A DNA stretch of 64,000 bases from Beta vulgaris subsp. vulgaris (lineage: Eukaryota > Streptophyta > Magnoliopsida > Caryophyllales > Amaranthaceae), in assembly GCF_026745355.1 (NCBI RefSeq), contig NC_079202.1, positions 42,164,146 through 42,228,145 of the forward strand. Reading direction: 5' to 3'. Below, piece after piece: positions 1-13,086 of the stretch. The notes beneath the pieces were generated by a model, which worked only from the letters and a program-made list of their open reading frames with translations, ran no database searches and had not been told where the DNA came from. Each line of letters opens with the position of its first letter. Positions within the stretch are counted from its first letter, which is position 1. The position numbers and the translations under genes are program-made.

Positions 1-724
1 CATAATAAGTGAATCTGAATTTTTATATCTTCAATACACAAAGTATATAATATTAGATTCATAATTAAATTATAATACTATAACTTTTGAACATAAACAT
101 ATTAAAACAAATCTTTAAAATATAAATTTTGTATGAAAATAACTTGAGGACGAAATAACCAACAAGAAGAGGAGAGAGAATCGGCGGCGACAAGGGAGGA
201 GGGCGATGGTGCTATGCCGGTTGGTGGTGGCACCGGTGGGCGGCTGTCGTGGCTTGCCATAAATCGAATGATGAGGGAAGGAAGTTGGGTTAGATAGGGA
301 GAAAGAACGGAAGTGTCGAAAATAAGAGGAAAGAGGAGAAAGAAAATAAACGTGTTTAATGTGTGGGGATTCGTGTAAATAAGGGTATTTATATTTTACC
401 CCATTAGGGGTCCAATAAGGAGTTGGGCTTTGATGGATTAGCTAAAACAGAATGTTTATAGGAAAAGCTATGAGGTTTAGGCTCCTCTAACCCAATATTA
501 AAATCCTTTTATTTCAACTCCACTATTTTAATTATAAAATGATTTTTTCAAAGCATGACTAAATAAAAATATTTGATTACTTAAAATTATTAAATAATTC
601 TTTTGACTTTCAAATAGTCAACCTTTTGAGAAATAAATTATTTAGATGTTAAAGTATACTAAAATATATATGAATATACTTCAAAATATATTTATAAAAT
701 TAATAAATTTAAGGGGATTACAAG
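1..724. other. Non-genic flank, nothing identified
   Basis: This stretch is mostly AT-rich, with a short GC-rich purine and glycine-codon-like patch around 165-300. I see no splice-supported coding exon, no terminal repeat and no recognisable transposon protein in it. It abuts the truncated 3' end of the first LINE. Confidence 0.5.
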
Positions 725-3700
725 CCGAATCCTAACAAACAACCCTCGTTGCAGAGCCCCATGAGTCCTTAACACCCGCGTCTATGTTGCATTTCATCCA
801 GCCTTCTTGTGGACATCTCCAACCCCCCGCATCCACACTCGACAGCTCCCCCTTCAACTTAAACACCTTCAATTCTCCCCCTAGTCTCGGCATACACCTT
901 CGAAGGATACTCACACACATCACTCGGTACTTAACCTTCCCCCGCCATTACCCACCTATTGCGGGCACTCCAAATATCCTAAAAAGAGGTTACGAAAAGC
1001 TCCCAGCCCTCCTCATCCAGCCCTCATAACCATTTCAAGCCAATCCACAATCAAATAAGTTAGGCGGTCCACTAACTCACCACAAAAACTAACCTACCAA
1101 ATCGCATTTCCAAGCTAAGAGCGCAGTCCTTCGGTGCATGAAGTCTAGATTCGGCCTCCCTCCCGCACACACCACACAAAGTGGTAAATCTGGGTATGAG
1201 ATAACCAAGCCCTACCCTAGTTGGAAGGGCTCCTTGGCATACACGCCACACAAACAACTTAACACGAGACAAGCTAGTCGTGTTCCATATCTTTTATCAC
1301 ACCTTGTGGGAATGAGAGCCTGATGCATTTGTAGTCTGATAATCATCACTAAAAATCGCTCTACAAGCTGATTTCACGGAAAAATTCCCATCTTTCTCAA
1401 GCACCCAAAAAATAGTGTCCTTGGGAGAACGTTGACTCAAAGAAATGCTCAAGAATCGAGATTGTACAAAGGGGAAGAACAATTCTTTCACACGATTCTG
1501 GTTCTAATTTCTAGTGATTGGGTTAACACCAACCTCTAACTTCTAATTAAACTCACCAACTAGAGAAATAATGCGCCTACTTTAAGTTCTCGAAATCCAT
1601 GAATCTTTCCACACCTTAACACTTTCCCCATCACCAATTCGCCAACACATCCCCCTTCTCACTACCCATCTAGACTCCTATATCCCTCTCCAAGTATAGC
1701 TAGGTAATTGACCAAGATGAGCATCCATAAAAGAAGAATTAGGGAAATACCTTGCCTTTAGAATATCATGCAACAATGATGGGCTACTAGTCAACAATCG
1801 CGAAGCTTGTTTACCAAGAAGCGCCCAGTGGAAGAGCTTGAAATCACGGAAACGTAAATGTAACCCAACCTCCATCTTTGGTAAACATAAATTCTTCCAA
1901 GCCACCCAATGTATCTTCCACTCACCACTTTGACCCCACCAGAACTGAGCAAAAAAAAATCGCAATTCATCGCAGGAAGAAGATGTTAATTTAAACACAC
2001 TCATCACATAGGTACAATAAGATTGGGCAATATCCTTTATCAGGACCTCCCTACCCGCCTTAGACAGTAACATCCCCTTCCAATCTTGCAGCTTCTTCCA
2101 AATTTTCTCCTTCACCCCCTTCGTAATAACCTTATTTGATCTCCCAACCCCAGTATGCAACCCCAAATACTTCTCATGATTGTTCACAAGTCGAACTCCA
2201 AGCTTCTCTGCCAAAGTTCTCCTTATACTCCCCACCACTCCCGAATTAAAAGAACATCAGTTTCCTCCAAATTTTCTTTCTGGCCTGAAGCTAACTCATA
2301 AGTAACCGTCTCTCACCACATCAACTTAATGCTCATAATCCCCTGAAAAACTAATACAATCATCGGCATAAAGTAAATGAGATACAGCATATCCCCATTA
2401 GCAATTCTCACTCCCTTAAGCCCCCCCTCCTCAACTTTCCTAATGAAATTCGAAAAAGCCTCTACACAAAAAATGAATAAATACGGAGACAACAAATTAC
2501 CCTGTCGAATCCCCTGACCCGGGGAAAAAACTCAGAAGGTTGCCCATTAATCAAAATCTAAAAGGAGACAAATTGCACATACTCCATGACCGATTACACC
2601 AAGCTATATCCAACCCAAATTTCAGCAACGTAGCATTCAAGAAATTCCACTCAATCCTATCATAAGCTTTAGACATATCCAGCTTCAGAGCCATACACCC
2701 CTCAATTTGCTTTAGATTTTTCATATGATGGAAAAATATGAAAGCTACCACACATTATAAGTGATTAACCTCCCTGGGACAAAGCACTCTGGTTCACAAA
2801 AATGATATCAGGCAAGATTTTTTTTTTCAGTTTGTTAGCCAGGACATTTGACACCAGTTTATACACCATATTACAGAAAGCAATTGGATGAAATTCACTC
2901 ATATGTTCAGACTTACTTTTTCTCGGGATGAGAACTATAAAATTGTTATTTAAATTAACAGGCATACTATCACAATTCAGAATTTTTAGCACTGTAGAAG
3001 AAGTCACATTAGCATAAGCTACATTCCATTACGATTGAAAAAAATAGAGGACACATACCATCAGGCCCAAGAGCCTTAATAGGATGCATCTGACTTAAAG
3101 CAAAAGATACCTCATTCGTCGTATAATCTTCTCAAAGGAACTCATTCATAACATTTGAAACCCGGGAGTCAATATCAAGAAGAGCCTGCTCAATTAGAGT
3201 TGGGTGAGATGATGAAAAATTGCTGCAAAAATAATTCACCGCAACTCTCCCAATCTCTTCCTACTCCATCTAAGTATTTCCTTCATCATCTTTACTACAC
3301 CTGATGTTGTTCTTTCGTTCCCTGTTAGACGCTCTCTGATGAAAGAACTTTGTGTTTCTATCACCATCTGGGAGCCAAGTCACCCTTGAGCTAGCATTGC
3401 CACAAGTGAACTTCCTCCACATGCACCAAGTTCTAAATGTCATGGACTAGTTTCCTTCACCTCTCGACCTGCTTAGATGTAATCCCACCTTGTTCAATTT
3501 CTCGAGTGCCTTCCTTTTTTTCTTCAACTCCTTAAAAAATTTCCCATACTTCCTACTACTCCAGTCTTTCAAATCCTTTGCACAAATATTCAGTTTCGAG
3601 GATAACAAATTGCCACGTTATAGCCAAAATATCTTCAAACGCACTCACCATTATCAGCCCAATATTGTTCAAAATGGAATGGCTTCGCACCCATCCCCAC

Positions 3701-4412
3701 ATGCCGCTCATGTTTTATAGACATGAGTTTGATGGGCGCGTGATATGACCATTAACGAACCAAATAATCCCAATGACCCATGGAAAGCAAGTCAACCAAT
3801 CCATATTTCAAAAGATCTATCAAGTTGGCTTTATACATTATCATCACTAAGCCTACCATTATCATAGGAAAACTCATACCCCGACCAAGGGATATCTCGG
3901 AAACCGCAAACATCAATCGCCTCCTTAAAGTTTTGATTTTTCCACTCTGCACGCACAACTCTCCCTTTCATCTCAATTTCACATAAAATTTCATTGAAGT
4001 CCCCTAAGCACATCCACGGCAAGTTAGTTTGAGAAGCTAACTCCCCCCAAAAGTTTCCAGGATAGATGCCGGTTTTGAGTCTCCGGTCACCAATAGAAGC
4101 TCGTATATCTCCAGGATTATTACCAATGCCTTCATTTATCTCTACATCGATGTGATGAACAAACATAGGTCTCAGGTGCACAATAATCTCATTTTTCCAT
4201 AATAGAGCCAAACCTCTCGATCTCACCACAGTTGCCACAACAATAGCACTAAAGTCGCCAATTTTTTTCTTTATTTTTGCAAACTCAATTGAACTCAACT
4301 TTGTCTTCGAAAGAAAAATTAAAGAAGGTGTCTCTTTTCAGAATAAATTTCATAGTTTTGCAACTGCAGAGGGGTTGCCCAACCCTCTATAGTTAAGACT
4401 TAAGTAATTCAA
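725..4412 (-). pseudogene. LINE 1 ORF2 (endonuclease, RT, RNase H start), broken
   Basis: Reading down from about 4412, the first motif is an endonuclease N-terminus with RGLGNPSAV. The 4298-3831 piece has the endonuclease core, with CLGDFNEIL and DIPWSGYEFSYDNGR. Reverse transcriptase pieces follow: 3007-2765 with LIPRKSKSEHMSEFHPIAFC, 2751-2551 with ALKLDMSKAYDRIEW (the first catalytic Asp) and 2495-2313 with LSPYLFIFCVEAFS. The FADD-type loop that should follow is scrambled. Positions 2238-1678 give the post-RT region with KYLGLHTGVGRS and LSKAGREVLIKDI. Positions 1272-1072 have the zf-RVT signature (LFVWRVCQGALPTR). Positions 923-732 begin the RNase H with GWMKCNIDAG. At least six frame breaks are visible. 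Confidence 0.85.
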
Positions 4413-4439
4413 GAGCCCTGGCGGGGTTGGTTCACGCCA

Positions 4440-5699
4440 ACTTCCGCCACCATGCCACCAGGTTCAGTAACATTAAGGGATACAACACGTTTCATATGAG
4501 CCGAAATTCCCCCATCAATTTTTAGCTTGGTCACCATCCCGCGCTTACCCCCTTCCCCACCGAGGCCCTAGCCACCTGCTTCTTTATTTCAAAAACACGC
4601 ACCTACTACCTCCATTTACGAGCCTTAAGACTCGGTTCACCCACAGTAACACCCTCCTCCCTAGGAAACTCATCAAAACCATCATGTTCCATCGCCACAA
4701 CCTCACTACTAGGCCTCAAACAATCACTCACCTACACCTCACCCACTTGTGGCTTTATGGATACCCCCCCAATCAATCCCTGATGTTACCGATGCAATAG
4801 CTTGAAACTCCAAACTCCCCTTCACCACTCCTGCACCCTCCAAAAACATATCCTCACCCACCTTTGGGGCTTCCTCCTGACTCCCAGCAGCCGCCTTGGG
4901 CACAAACAAGGTCTTGTGAATAGCCTTGGTTGAAGCCACTTCCTCCATAAGTTTCTAGCTACCTTTTCAAACAGATGATTTAAGTCATGCCCTCCACCCA
5001 AAACTCACCTCTTGGTCCTCCACAACAGCCTTCGAATAGTCTTTCTCACCGTGGCCCATGATGCCATAAAGGAAACATAACAAAGGAAGCCTTTAAAACT
5101 AAAAAGCAATACGAATTTCCCTTCCATCTTTTCCCCTAGTTCGATGCACCCTTCAAAGAGATTTTGTCACATCTGATATTACTTTCACCCTTCTATAATT
5201 CTCCAACCCTAATTCATCAGTTTCAATATCTAGCCATTTTTCCAAAGAAGTAGCAATAACACGCAGATACTCATCTGGTCGACAATTAAAAGGTAAGTTT
5301 TTTATTCGAACCCATAATGGAGAATGTGTAAGAGACACATCTGATGGTTATTCATTACCAGAAATTTTGTTCAAAATCAATAATTATTTATTAAAGCCCC
5401 AATGTCTCCCTGCTAAAAGCCTAAACCTTCTCTTTATCGCGCCAATGGAAAAATTGCACAACAAAAAGGTTCAAACTGATAATCCATATAATTACCTTCT
5501 GAATCAGGCCCCAAGAATGAATCGTCGTTCGTGTAAATGCGATTACATTGGAAGATCTGCCCATAACCAATCTCCTAACTAGCTTAAGGGAAACTTTATC
5601 ATTCAAAACATCACCACTCGATCCTCCTAAGTCCATAACAATATTGTCCTCGTCATCTAGCGAAAAATTATGGTAACGAAGCGCAACATCGTCAGCCAT
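4440..5699 (-). pseudogene. LINE 1 ORF1 (DUF4283/gag-like), broken
   Basis: The start at 5699 reads MADDVALRYHNFSLDDEDN, the usual opening of plant LINE ORF1 proteins that bind the element RNA. A second piece (5338-5153) contains PLWVRIKNLPFNCRPDEYL, which matches the DUF4283-to-linker part of such proteins. A third piece (4948-4739) lies in the variable C-terminal region. Frame changes and stops separate the pieces. I do not see a clear CCHC zinc knuckle. The product would be a nucleic-acid chaperone of the LINE ribonucleoprotein, but this copy cannot encode one. Confidence 0.7.
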
Positions 5700-5791
5700 G
5701 GTGGCTGAAGATCAACCTCGAAAAAGAAGAAGTGGGGAAGCCCAAGGCAAGAGGAGAACCAGCCTTTCTTTCAAGAGAGTTTTTTAAAGGT

Positions 5792-6041
5792 CAAAAGTAG
5801 TAAAATCTTTATTACTAAAATTTTGCAACGACTTCCAATCTCAAAACGCTATATATACTTGACATAAAAAAAAATTTGAATTAACTTAAAGATATTTAAC
5901 TGAAGATGAAATGGATTAAAAGTAGTAAAATATCTATTACTAAGATGTTGCAACGACTTTCAATCTCAAAACTTAAATATATTGACATAAAAAACAATTT
6001 AAATTAACTTACAACTATGTAATTGAAGATGAAATGGATTT
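5792..6041. repeat. Two-copy tandem repeat, about 126 bp period
   Basis: A unit starting AAAAGTAGTAAAAT and ending GAAGATGAAATGGATT occurs twice in a row, at about 5792-5917 and 5918-6041, with scattered mismatches and small indels. It lies between the 5' end of LINE 1 and the 3' target duplication of LINE 2. No protein is encoded. Confidence 0.8.
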
Positions 6042-6077
6042 TACCTTCGATGTGACGACGAACACAATGAGTATTGA

Positions 6078-6095
6078 AGATGACTTTGAGTAGTT
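6078..6095. repeat. Target site duplication of LINE 2 (3' side)
   Basis: AGATGACTTTGAGTAG plus TT matches 12181-12198 exactly. The last two T are ambiguous because a T-run, the tail of the minus-strand LINE, follows directly. Confidence 0.92.
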
Positions 6096-6304
6096 TTTTT
6101 TTTTGGGTGAACAAAGTAATAATAGTCAATTAGTCATTCTTACAATCCGCTACATATAAGTCCATATAGTAGCTAGGGGGATAGGGGAAAATCCTAGCTA
6201 CATTTATATCATCTAAACTAGTCCGACAAATTCTTTGCCATGACATCAGCAACTTTGTTGTACCGTCTATTACAATGCTTAATCTTCACTTTCGGTAGCT
6301 CCCT

Positions 6305-9300
6305 CTAAAGTTTTCTGCATTCACATAAAACACTCGTGTAATTGTCAGGGAATCCTTCATGATCACATAGGAGGTTAATCACTTGCATGCAATCCGAATA
6401 AATAATAATTGTATGGATGTTTTGGGATTTTGTAATCTGAAGACCTAGTTTGATGGCCTTCAATTCTGACATAAAAGAGTCACAAGCATAAGTTATCCTT
6501 GTAAATCCCATGACCCACTCACCTTCCTTGTTTCCAACAACTCCCCCCACTTTCATATGTTCACGAATATGAGTGAAAGATGCATCAACATGAATAAAAA
6601 AACTCACAGTCTTCAGTCAACATGGGTTCAATTGGGCTATTGGGTTCGAGTCCCCCATGTTGCGGGGAAGGTCATAGGCTTTCACCCGCGAGACTGCTAG
6701 AGCGACGGCTTGGTCTGCTAGTACATTGAGTGGGGTGGGATTCTTATTGCGCAAACAACAATATCCTATTTTTTCAAAGTTCATGGCAAACATATGGGAA
6801 AAGGTCAATCCCCCTATACACACTATCGCTAGTCAAGTTGTGTTTTAACCAATCCGTAAAGGAGATGTTAGGAGGCGAAGGATGAGCGTAGAGTTCACAC
6901 ACAACATGGGAGAAGGGGAAATCACGAACAATGTGGTTCGAGTCTCCCCCATGAGCATCACACCTAGGGAAATTATCATTTGCGGTGATATGCCAAAAGT
7001 GGAGTCATTTATGGGGATGCAGTCTCACCACAACAACTAGAAGAAAAATCTTAACTTTGGCTCCATATTGTGTTTCCAAATCCACTCCATATTTACGCAT
7101 GGGGAGTGAATTTGAGCATCATATGCACGAGCCAAGGAAAAACCTCTCTGGGTAGTGAAGGTATGAATTAACATGTCGTCCCAATTCTCATCGAAAGGAG
7201 GGTGGAAACTGAGGATACGATCTATGATGTTGGAAGGGAGGGCCATTAACATAACACTAAGGTCCCACCTATCTTCCCTTACCATGTGCCTCACGTACAT
7301 TGATTCATCCGATAAGGTGAGGGGCCCCTGGATACTCGACCTAATGGAACCAATACCTAACCAATCATCATCCTGAAAGTGGACTATTTTCCTCTTTCCC
7401 AAACTCCAAAAATAATTTTCTTAAAGAAGATCAGATGCCACCCTTTTCCAATACTTTTGCACGTATTCGAGCCATGAGAGAATTTGGTCACTTTATTACC
7501 ATGCACATATTTATTAATGTACTTTTGGGCTAGATTCAAGGGTGTCTGAGAGACTTTCCATCCTAGCTTCACCATATATGCTCTATTGGTTTTCTCCTGA
7601 TTCTTATTCTCAACCTTCTCTTTTCTTAGGCTAAACTGTTTGATCCCTGCCTACCAAGTGAATCTTTTTCTTATCATTTTTATTCCCTTATAAGAAGTTT
7701 ATTACACACTGAGTCCAATTCTTTAAGTGTGGCTGAAAGGAGGAAAGTGGCTTGCATATAGTAGGCCGGGGTGGTTGAGAGAGTTGAGTTCACTAGGCAC
7801 AGTCTCCGTGCTTTAGAAAGGCATTTAGTCTTCCACTTGGATAGTTTGTTTCTCACCTTATCAATCATAAATTGTACTTAAGCTCTAGAGGGTATTTTAT
7901 GGGAGAGAGGGAGCCCTAGGTACGTCCCTAAATTGTCATTTTCACTCACATGGATCGTTGATTGAAATAGTTCTTTACGCTCTGAAAGGGTATTAGGGGA
8001 AAAGATTTAATTTACTTTTCAACTCATTGATTTTCTGACCCGACATAGCGCAAAAAATTTTAAGTGTTTCCCGGACTGAGAAAATTGTACTCTCATCAAC
8101 TCGCCCAAACAAGAGTAGATCATCCGCAAAAAGAATGTGTGAGATAGGCACTTTTTTTCTCCCCGCCCCGAAAGTAGTTCACTTTTTTCGCTCACAGGCT
8201 GCATGAATGGCCTTAGAAAGGGTCTCAAGGCAAATGTTGAAAAGATATGGAGAAATGGGGTCACCTTGACACACCCCCCTAGAGTGTTGGAAAGGGTCTG
8301 TCTTTCTACCATTTACAACAGTAGAGCATGTTTGGAAACGCAATCCATGATTAGATTAACTGAATGAAGGTCAACAGTATAAGAAATCATAAATTCCCTA
8401 ATAAAACCCCATTCAACCCTATCTTAAGATTTTTTTAGGTCAATTTTCAGTGTGAACCAACCCCATTTTCCTTTTCTTATTTTATGCATTGAGTGCAGCA
8501 CCTCCGATGCAACAACCAAATTAATACCAGCCCCCTAACCCTTAAAGAAACTATTTTGATTTGGGGAAATCCACTCAGGGATCAAAGGTTTCATGCGAGT
8601 GAAAGAATTTTGGTGACAAGCTTATAGATCGAATTGCAAACACTAATAGGTAGGCATTGTTTGATGGTTTCTGGAGTGTTTGTTTAGAAATTAGACATAT
8701 TAAAGCTTAACACAGATCCCCCGGGATCTCTCCCTTTCTATACTAGTCCTGAATGGTAGAGCAAAGGTCTCTTCCTATTATCCCCCAAGCTTTCTGAAAG
8801 AAAATACGATGAAAACCATCGGGTCCCGGGGCTTTTAATGGTTTCATGGAAAAAAAAAGTCGTCCTAATTTCCTGGCTAGAAGGGGGGGAAGGCAATGCT
8901 AACTAGGTTCACCTCATCACCTACCCGCGGCCTAGAGTACACAGTAGAGGTGTGCTCCGTTGTGTAAAGAGTGCGGTAGAGGGCTTGGATGTGGTTCCTA
9001 ATATCATCCTGGTCCTAAATTTCCCTTCCCACTTTATCCCGAAGGCTCAAAATGCAATTTGAATATCTCTTAATAGTCACACTTTTATGGAAATAACTTG
9101 TGTTTCGCTCCCCCTCCATAATTATTTTCATTTCACTCTTAGTACGCGAACAATTCTTCTTGGTCAAGGATTGAAATGAGTTCATTTTGAAGACATTTTT
9201 CAAGATTTTGGTGGGAAATGGATTTTGGATTAGTTTGGAGATAGCTTTAGACACCTTAAAGTCGAGATAAGATTTATTTCGTGTGAGCGTACACGTTACC

Positions 9301-10176
9301 AAAATTAACCTTATTCCATTTAATAAGAGTTTCACGCACACAATCAATCTTATCCCCCAATGGCCCTTCCATTTGTGGTCAAGCTTGGTCAATAACTCTA
9401 AGGAATCTAGGGTCCAAGGTCCACATAGGCTCAAACCGAAATGGTTTGTCCCCTACATTTTGGATTTTATTTTCAAGGCTTAAGAAGATGGGGCAATGGT
9501 CCGACGCTACTCTTGGCAGGTGGGTTAGTTTGGATTCCGGGAACAAGGTTAGCCACTCTACATTCGTCCAACCCCGGCCAAGTCTTTCATAAATGGCGTT
9601 GTTTTTTTCTCTTATTAGTCCAAGTGAATTTAGGGCCATTTAAACCAATGTCTACCAAATTACAATCATCTATAGTGCTAGCATTTAAATTCGAACGAGC
9701 AAGAGAAATATTATTACCTCCTAAATTTCATTTTAAGACACCACATCATTAAAATCCCCTAAAGCAACCACGACACATGCACACTACTTGCCATATTTTT
9801 CAAGTCATCCCATAACATTTTACGATAATGAAACTTTGAACTAGCATAAATAGCTGATAAAATAAAGGAGAGGTTGTGATTATGTACCTCAATCACACCA
9901 AGCACACCTTGAGCTCCCTTCCCTAAGGGTTGGAACTCAATGGTGTTAGAGTTCCAAAGGAGGAGGATGCCCCCAGTAAACCCCACAGGCTCCACGAGTT
10001 ACCATGAGTCCCACCCTAAGCTTTCCACAATCTCCGAAGTCCTAGCACCGGGTTACCCAAGTTTCCACAAGCACCACTAGTGACGGCATATGATGGTACA
10101 TTAACATTTTAAAATCAGTGAAAAAAGAAGGGTCGCCTCAACCCCCCCCCCTTACATTCTAAAGAAGAATGTTCAT
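6305..10176 (-). pseudogene. LINE 2 ORF2 (endonuclease, RT, RNase H), broken
   Basis: The start at 10176 reads MNILL followed by a stop where the family has Trp, then NVRG. The endonuclease continues in 9995-9759 (EPVGFTGGILLLWNS) and 9639-9379, where ASDHCPI carries the catalytic SDH. The 9434-9015 piece is the linker with GERNTSYFH. In the RT, the FADD catalytic loop is intact (codons at 8130-8119, flanked by SHILFADDLLLFGR), although the upstream stretch is frameshifted. Positions 7868-7680 hold the RT thumb (KLSKWKTKCLSKARRL) and 7402-7037 the zf-RVT region. Positions 6607-6305 are an almost complete RNase H, with FIHVDASF, SELKAIKLGL and IYSDCMQV carrying the acidic residues. Confidence 0.9.
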
Positions 10177-12044
10177 CCCCTTAAACAAGTTGGGCATCCC
10201 CATGATCCTCCTTAGCACCTCTTCGTTTTTGGGTGCCCAAGGATCGACTTTGTTGTTTGTTTTGGAGCATGTCCACAGTCGTGGATGAAGCCATAAGTTC
10301 AGTTTTGCCTTGCGCGGGCTTCTTTTCCCGCTTCCCACTTCCCAAGATGTCGTGACTCTCACTTGCTTCATTGGTTGCTGTAATTTTATATCAATAGGCC
10401 GTCCATATTGCTCAGCATTTGTAGTGTCACAGTTATTATCTTCAATAACACCACCTTTTGAACCATCGGAAGTAAGGGTGTCGGTTCCAACCACAAACCC
10501 ATATTCATCATCAGCGTCTTCCATCTCATCTTCTACATCCTTTTTCAGAAACCACTTCATGAACAGCCTCATTGTTCTCGCAAACAGAAGGGAGCTGCAA
10601 TCCCTGACCAGCTGCACCCTCAACAGTGTTGGTGGTGAAGGTGGGGACAGCTGGGCTGGGGAGGATGAAGGTGTAATCTCTCGGCTTTCGAGTAGCATTT
10701 TCTATTATGGGGTTTTTTCTATCGTGTGTTTTGTTGGATTTGGCGAGGGTAAATTATTATGGGCTTTAGTTATTTGTAAAAGGGGGTGAGGTTGAGTGTT
10801 GGGTTTACATGGTTCATGTAATGTGGTAGGGGAGTTTGCAGCAGGTTTAGGAGGGGTAGCCTTGGCACGTTTCAAATTTTCTGTGGCTGGAGGGATTTCT
10901 TGGGGGGAGAAAGATTCAGTCAGCTTCCACAAGATCCTTTAGTACAGAAAAAAAAATTTGTTTCCAACATTCCAACTGCAGATTTGGAAGGTTCATTAAT
11001 TGGGGAAAGGTCCCTTTCAGTGGAGATAAGAGCCGCCTTTTTTACAGGTTGACTTTTGTCAACCTTTTTTGGGGTCCAACGGGTAACTGGATTTTTTGCT
11101 TCCTCGAAACTCCTGTTTGGCCCTTATCCAGTCCCGGCCTTTCTTTCTTTTCTTTCGTCTTGCTTTCGGGTCTTTGTCGGTAACCACCCGTACTCCCGCT
11201 CTGGTTGATTTGGCTTTTCGGGTCGGTGTTCAAAACCCTTGCCACTTTTTCCCCCTCGGCCTTAGGGCAGTTTTGGTTTGCGTGACCCGCTTGACAACAC
11301 CAGTTGCACCACCAAGGGCCCTCGACATACAAGAGTTGTTGAGTGACCACTCATATTCTTGCTTTCACCGGTGGTGGCTTTTGAATGTTAATTTTTACAG
11401 TTTGCCCTAGATTATTTCCTATTTTTTCCAAGACCGATTTTGAATAAAACTCCATGGGAAATTCTGGCAAGTGAATCCATACTGAGTAGTGGTTATTAGC
11501 GTTCAAGGGTTGAAACCCCGGCATCCACTGTTGTACGGCGACGAGGTGATTGAGCACAAAGCATGGCCCCTTTGCAAGGATAGATAATTTTTGGGCCTTT
11601 GAGCTACATTTCACCGTGAAAAAACCCTTCCCCAGAGAAATTATTTCCATTCTACCTTCCCGTTTCAAAAATTTTTTCAGTTCAATTTGCAAAAAGTCTT
11701 GTGTAAAAGTCCTACCGAGAACTTTGCAGAGCACCATTCGAAGGTTTCAAGAGCTCATTATATTCTTCTTCAGAAATTGGGACAAACACCTTATTGTCTT
11801 GAAGACTTGGAGGAGGGATGATTGCAAAAGGACATGAAGGCCTCTTTATAGGCATGGTTTGGGGCATTAAATTCCCTGCATTAACTCCCTTATCAGTTAC
11901 TAATGCCTTCAAAAATGAAGTTGTATTTATGGCCTTTCCATCCCAACATTTAATGCTAGGATCATTTTCTTTCTCTTCTTCAATCACTGTGGTTTGGGCT
12001 GAACCTATGAGCAGAAATCGCGTAAGACTCAAGTATCTCTGCAT
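10160..12044 (-). pseudogene. LINE 2 ORF1 (DUF4283 and CCHC knuckle), broken
   Basis: The 12044-11712 piece is the N-terminus. The 11737-11351 piece is the DUF4283 domain, with GKGFFTVKCSSKAQKLSIL and WMPGFQPLN followed by VWIHLPEFPMEFYS. The 11350-11042 piece has a CX2CX4HX4C zinc knuckle (CNWCCQAGHANQNC) followed by a basic, Gln-rich stretch. The 10698-10159 piece is the C-terminal tail and runs in frame into the ATG of ORF2. The pieces overlap slightly in different frames, which indicates single-base indels. Function in the family: RNA-binding partner of the LINE ribonucleoprotein. Confidence 0.82.
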
Positions 12045-12180
12045 CCTCTAGGGACCTGATGGTCTGCTGGTGTGACGGTTGGGTTAGTGTCGAGAGGACG
12101 GTGTGGGGGGGGTTAGGATTTTAATAGGGGTTTTCTCTCTCTGAACTTTATTCTCTCTTCCATTTGTTGTAGATAGGGAG

Positions 12181-12198
12181 AGATGACTTTGAGTAGTT
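12181..12198. repeat. Target site duplication of LINE 2 (5' side)
   Basis: Exact copy of 6078-6095, directly outside the 5' end of the minus-strand LINE. Confidence 0.92.
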
Positions 12199-13086
12199 AA
12201 TGATGCCATATGGTGATAAGTTATGATCTTATAATTAAGTATGAATAAAGATAATACTTTGAGTAATTATGATTTGATGTAAAGGTTGATATTCATTTTT
12301 CCTGGATAAAGTTAGTCGACGATTCTCTTAAGAGTAACTTTCCTTTCAAAGTGTCCTAGCAATCTAATTTCTCCAAATCTGATCCAAGTCTAACTTGGTT
12401 TGATCAAAAAATCCCATTCGAATCCAAAAATGTGAAAGTTCGATACAAATCCTATAGGGGTGGAACCTATATATAATTCGACAAATCTAATCCATATAAT
12501 TCGACAAGTCTAATTTAAGTCAGATTACTGATGTCATCTTATCAACTTATATACTAAATCTACATTATGATAGGATAATTATGTCAATATTATTATAAAA
12601 CAAGCTAACTAATATATAATATAGTTATATTATAATATACTCATTTAATTTTGTCATCTTAAGTGATAAAATAGTATGACTCGACCCAGTTTGAGGCAAA
12701 ATTAATAAGACATAAATTTGATAAATACAAATATGAGTTTGAATCTGATCCAATCCGTATAAAATCCGATTATATATAGGTGGGTCGGGTATGATGTCAT
12801 TCCTAGTGAAGCTAATAAAATCACTTGGATGGCCTAGCAAACTTTTTATAAACTAAAAAAACTGAAAACCCAAGGCTGGATAATGGCTTATACCAAAGGA
12901 ATCCGTAGGTATGAATGAAAAACCTAGCATAAAATTATAAATGATAATTCAATTATAACAAAGGAAATGGAATTTGCCTGCAAGGCCACGTCATAGTATT
13001 AATGGAGGCATAATAATAAGGCATTGAGACATTAAAAGAGTTGGTTTAAATTTGCACCAAGTTTTTTATCATATGAGTGAAGATAA
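12199..13086. other. Non-genic; possible degraded inverted-repeat element
   Basis: This is AT-rich sequence. Between about 12457 and 12808 the two ends look like a worn inverted repeat (TAGGGGTGGAACCTATATATA against the reverse complement of a stretch ending CATTCCTAG). I could not delimit it or find a target duplication. No coding evidence. Confidence 0.3.

Larger units (their letters stand above)
725..5790 (-). mobile_element. L1-type LINE (element 1), decayed and 3'-truncated
   Basis: Minus-strand fragments appear in LINE order when read from high to low coordinates: an ORF1 gag-like region, an apurinic endonuclease, a reverse transcriptase, a zinc-finger RVT region and the start of an RNase H. 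The RNase H is cut off at about 725, and no T-run (the plus-strand image of a poly(A) tail) is present there, so the 3' end is deleted. I found no target duplication. Several frameshifts and stops break both ORFs, so it is non-autonomous and old. The order of parts is seen directly; the L1-clade assignment is from family knowledge. Confidence 0.88.
6096..12180 (-). mobile_element. L1-type LINE (element 2), full length, with target duplication
   Basis: Read on the minus strand, the element starts at 12180 and runs through ORF1 (DUF4283, CCHC) and ORF2 (endonuclease, RT, zf-RVT, RNase H) to a poly(A) tail, seen as a T-run at 6094-6105. Perfect 16-18 bp direct repeats flank it at 6078-6095 and 12181-12198, the hallmark of target-primed reverse transcription. 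At 6.1 kb it is about full length for a plant L1 element. Several stops and frameshifts make it inactive. The retained target duplication and the more legible motifs suggest it is younger than LINE 1. Confidence 0.95.
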
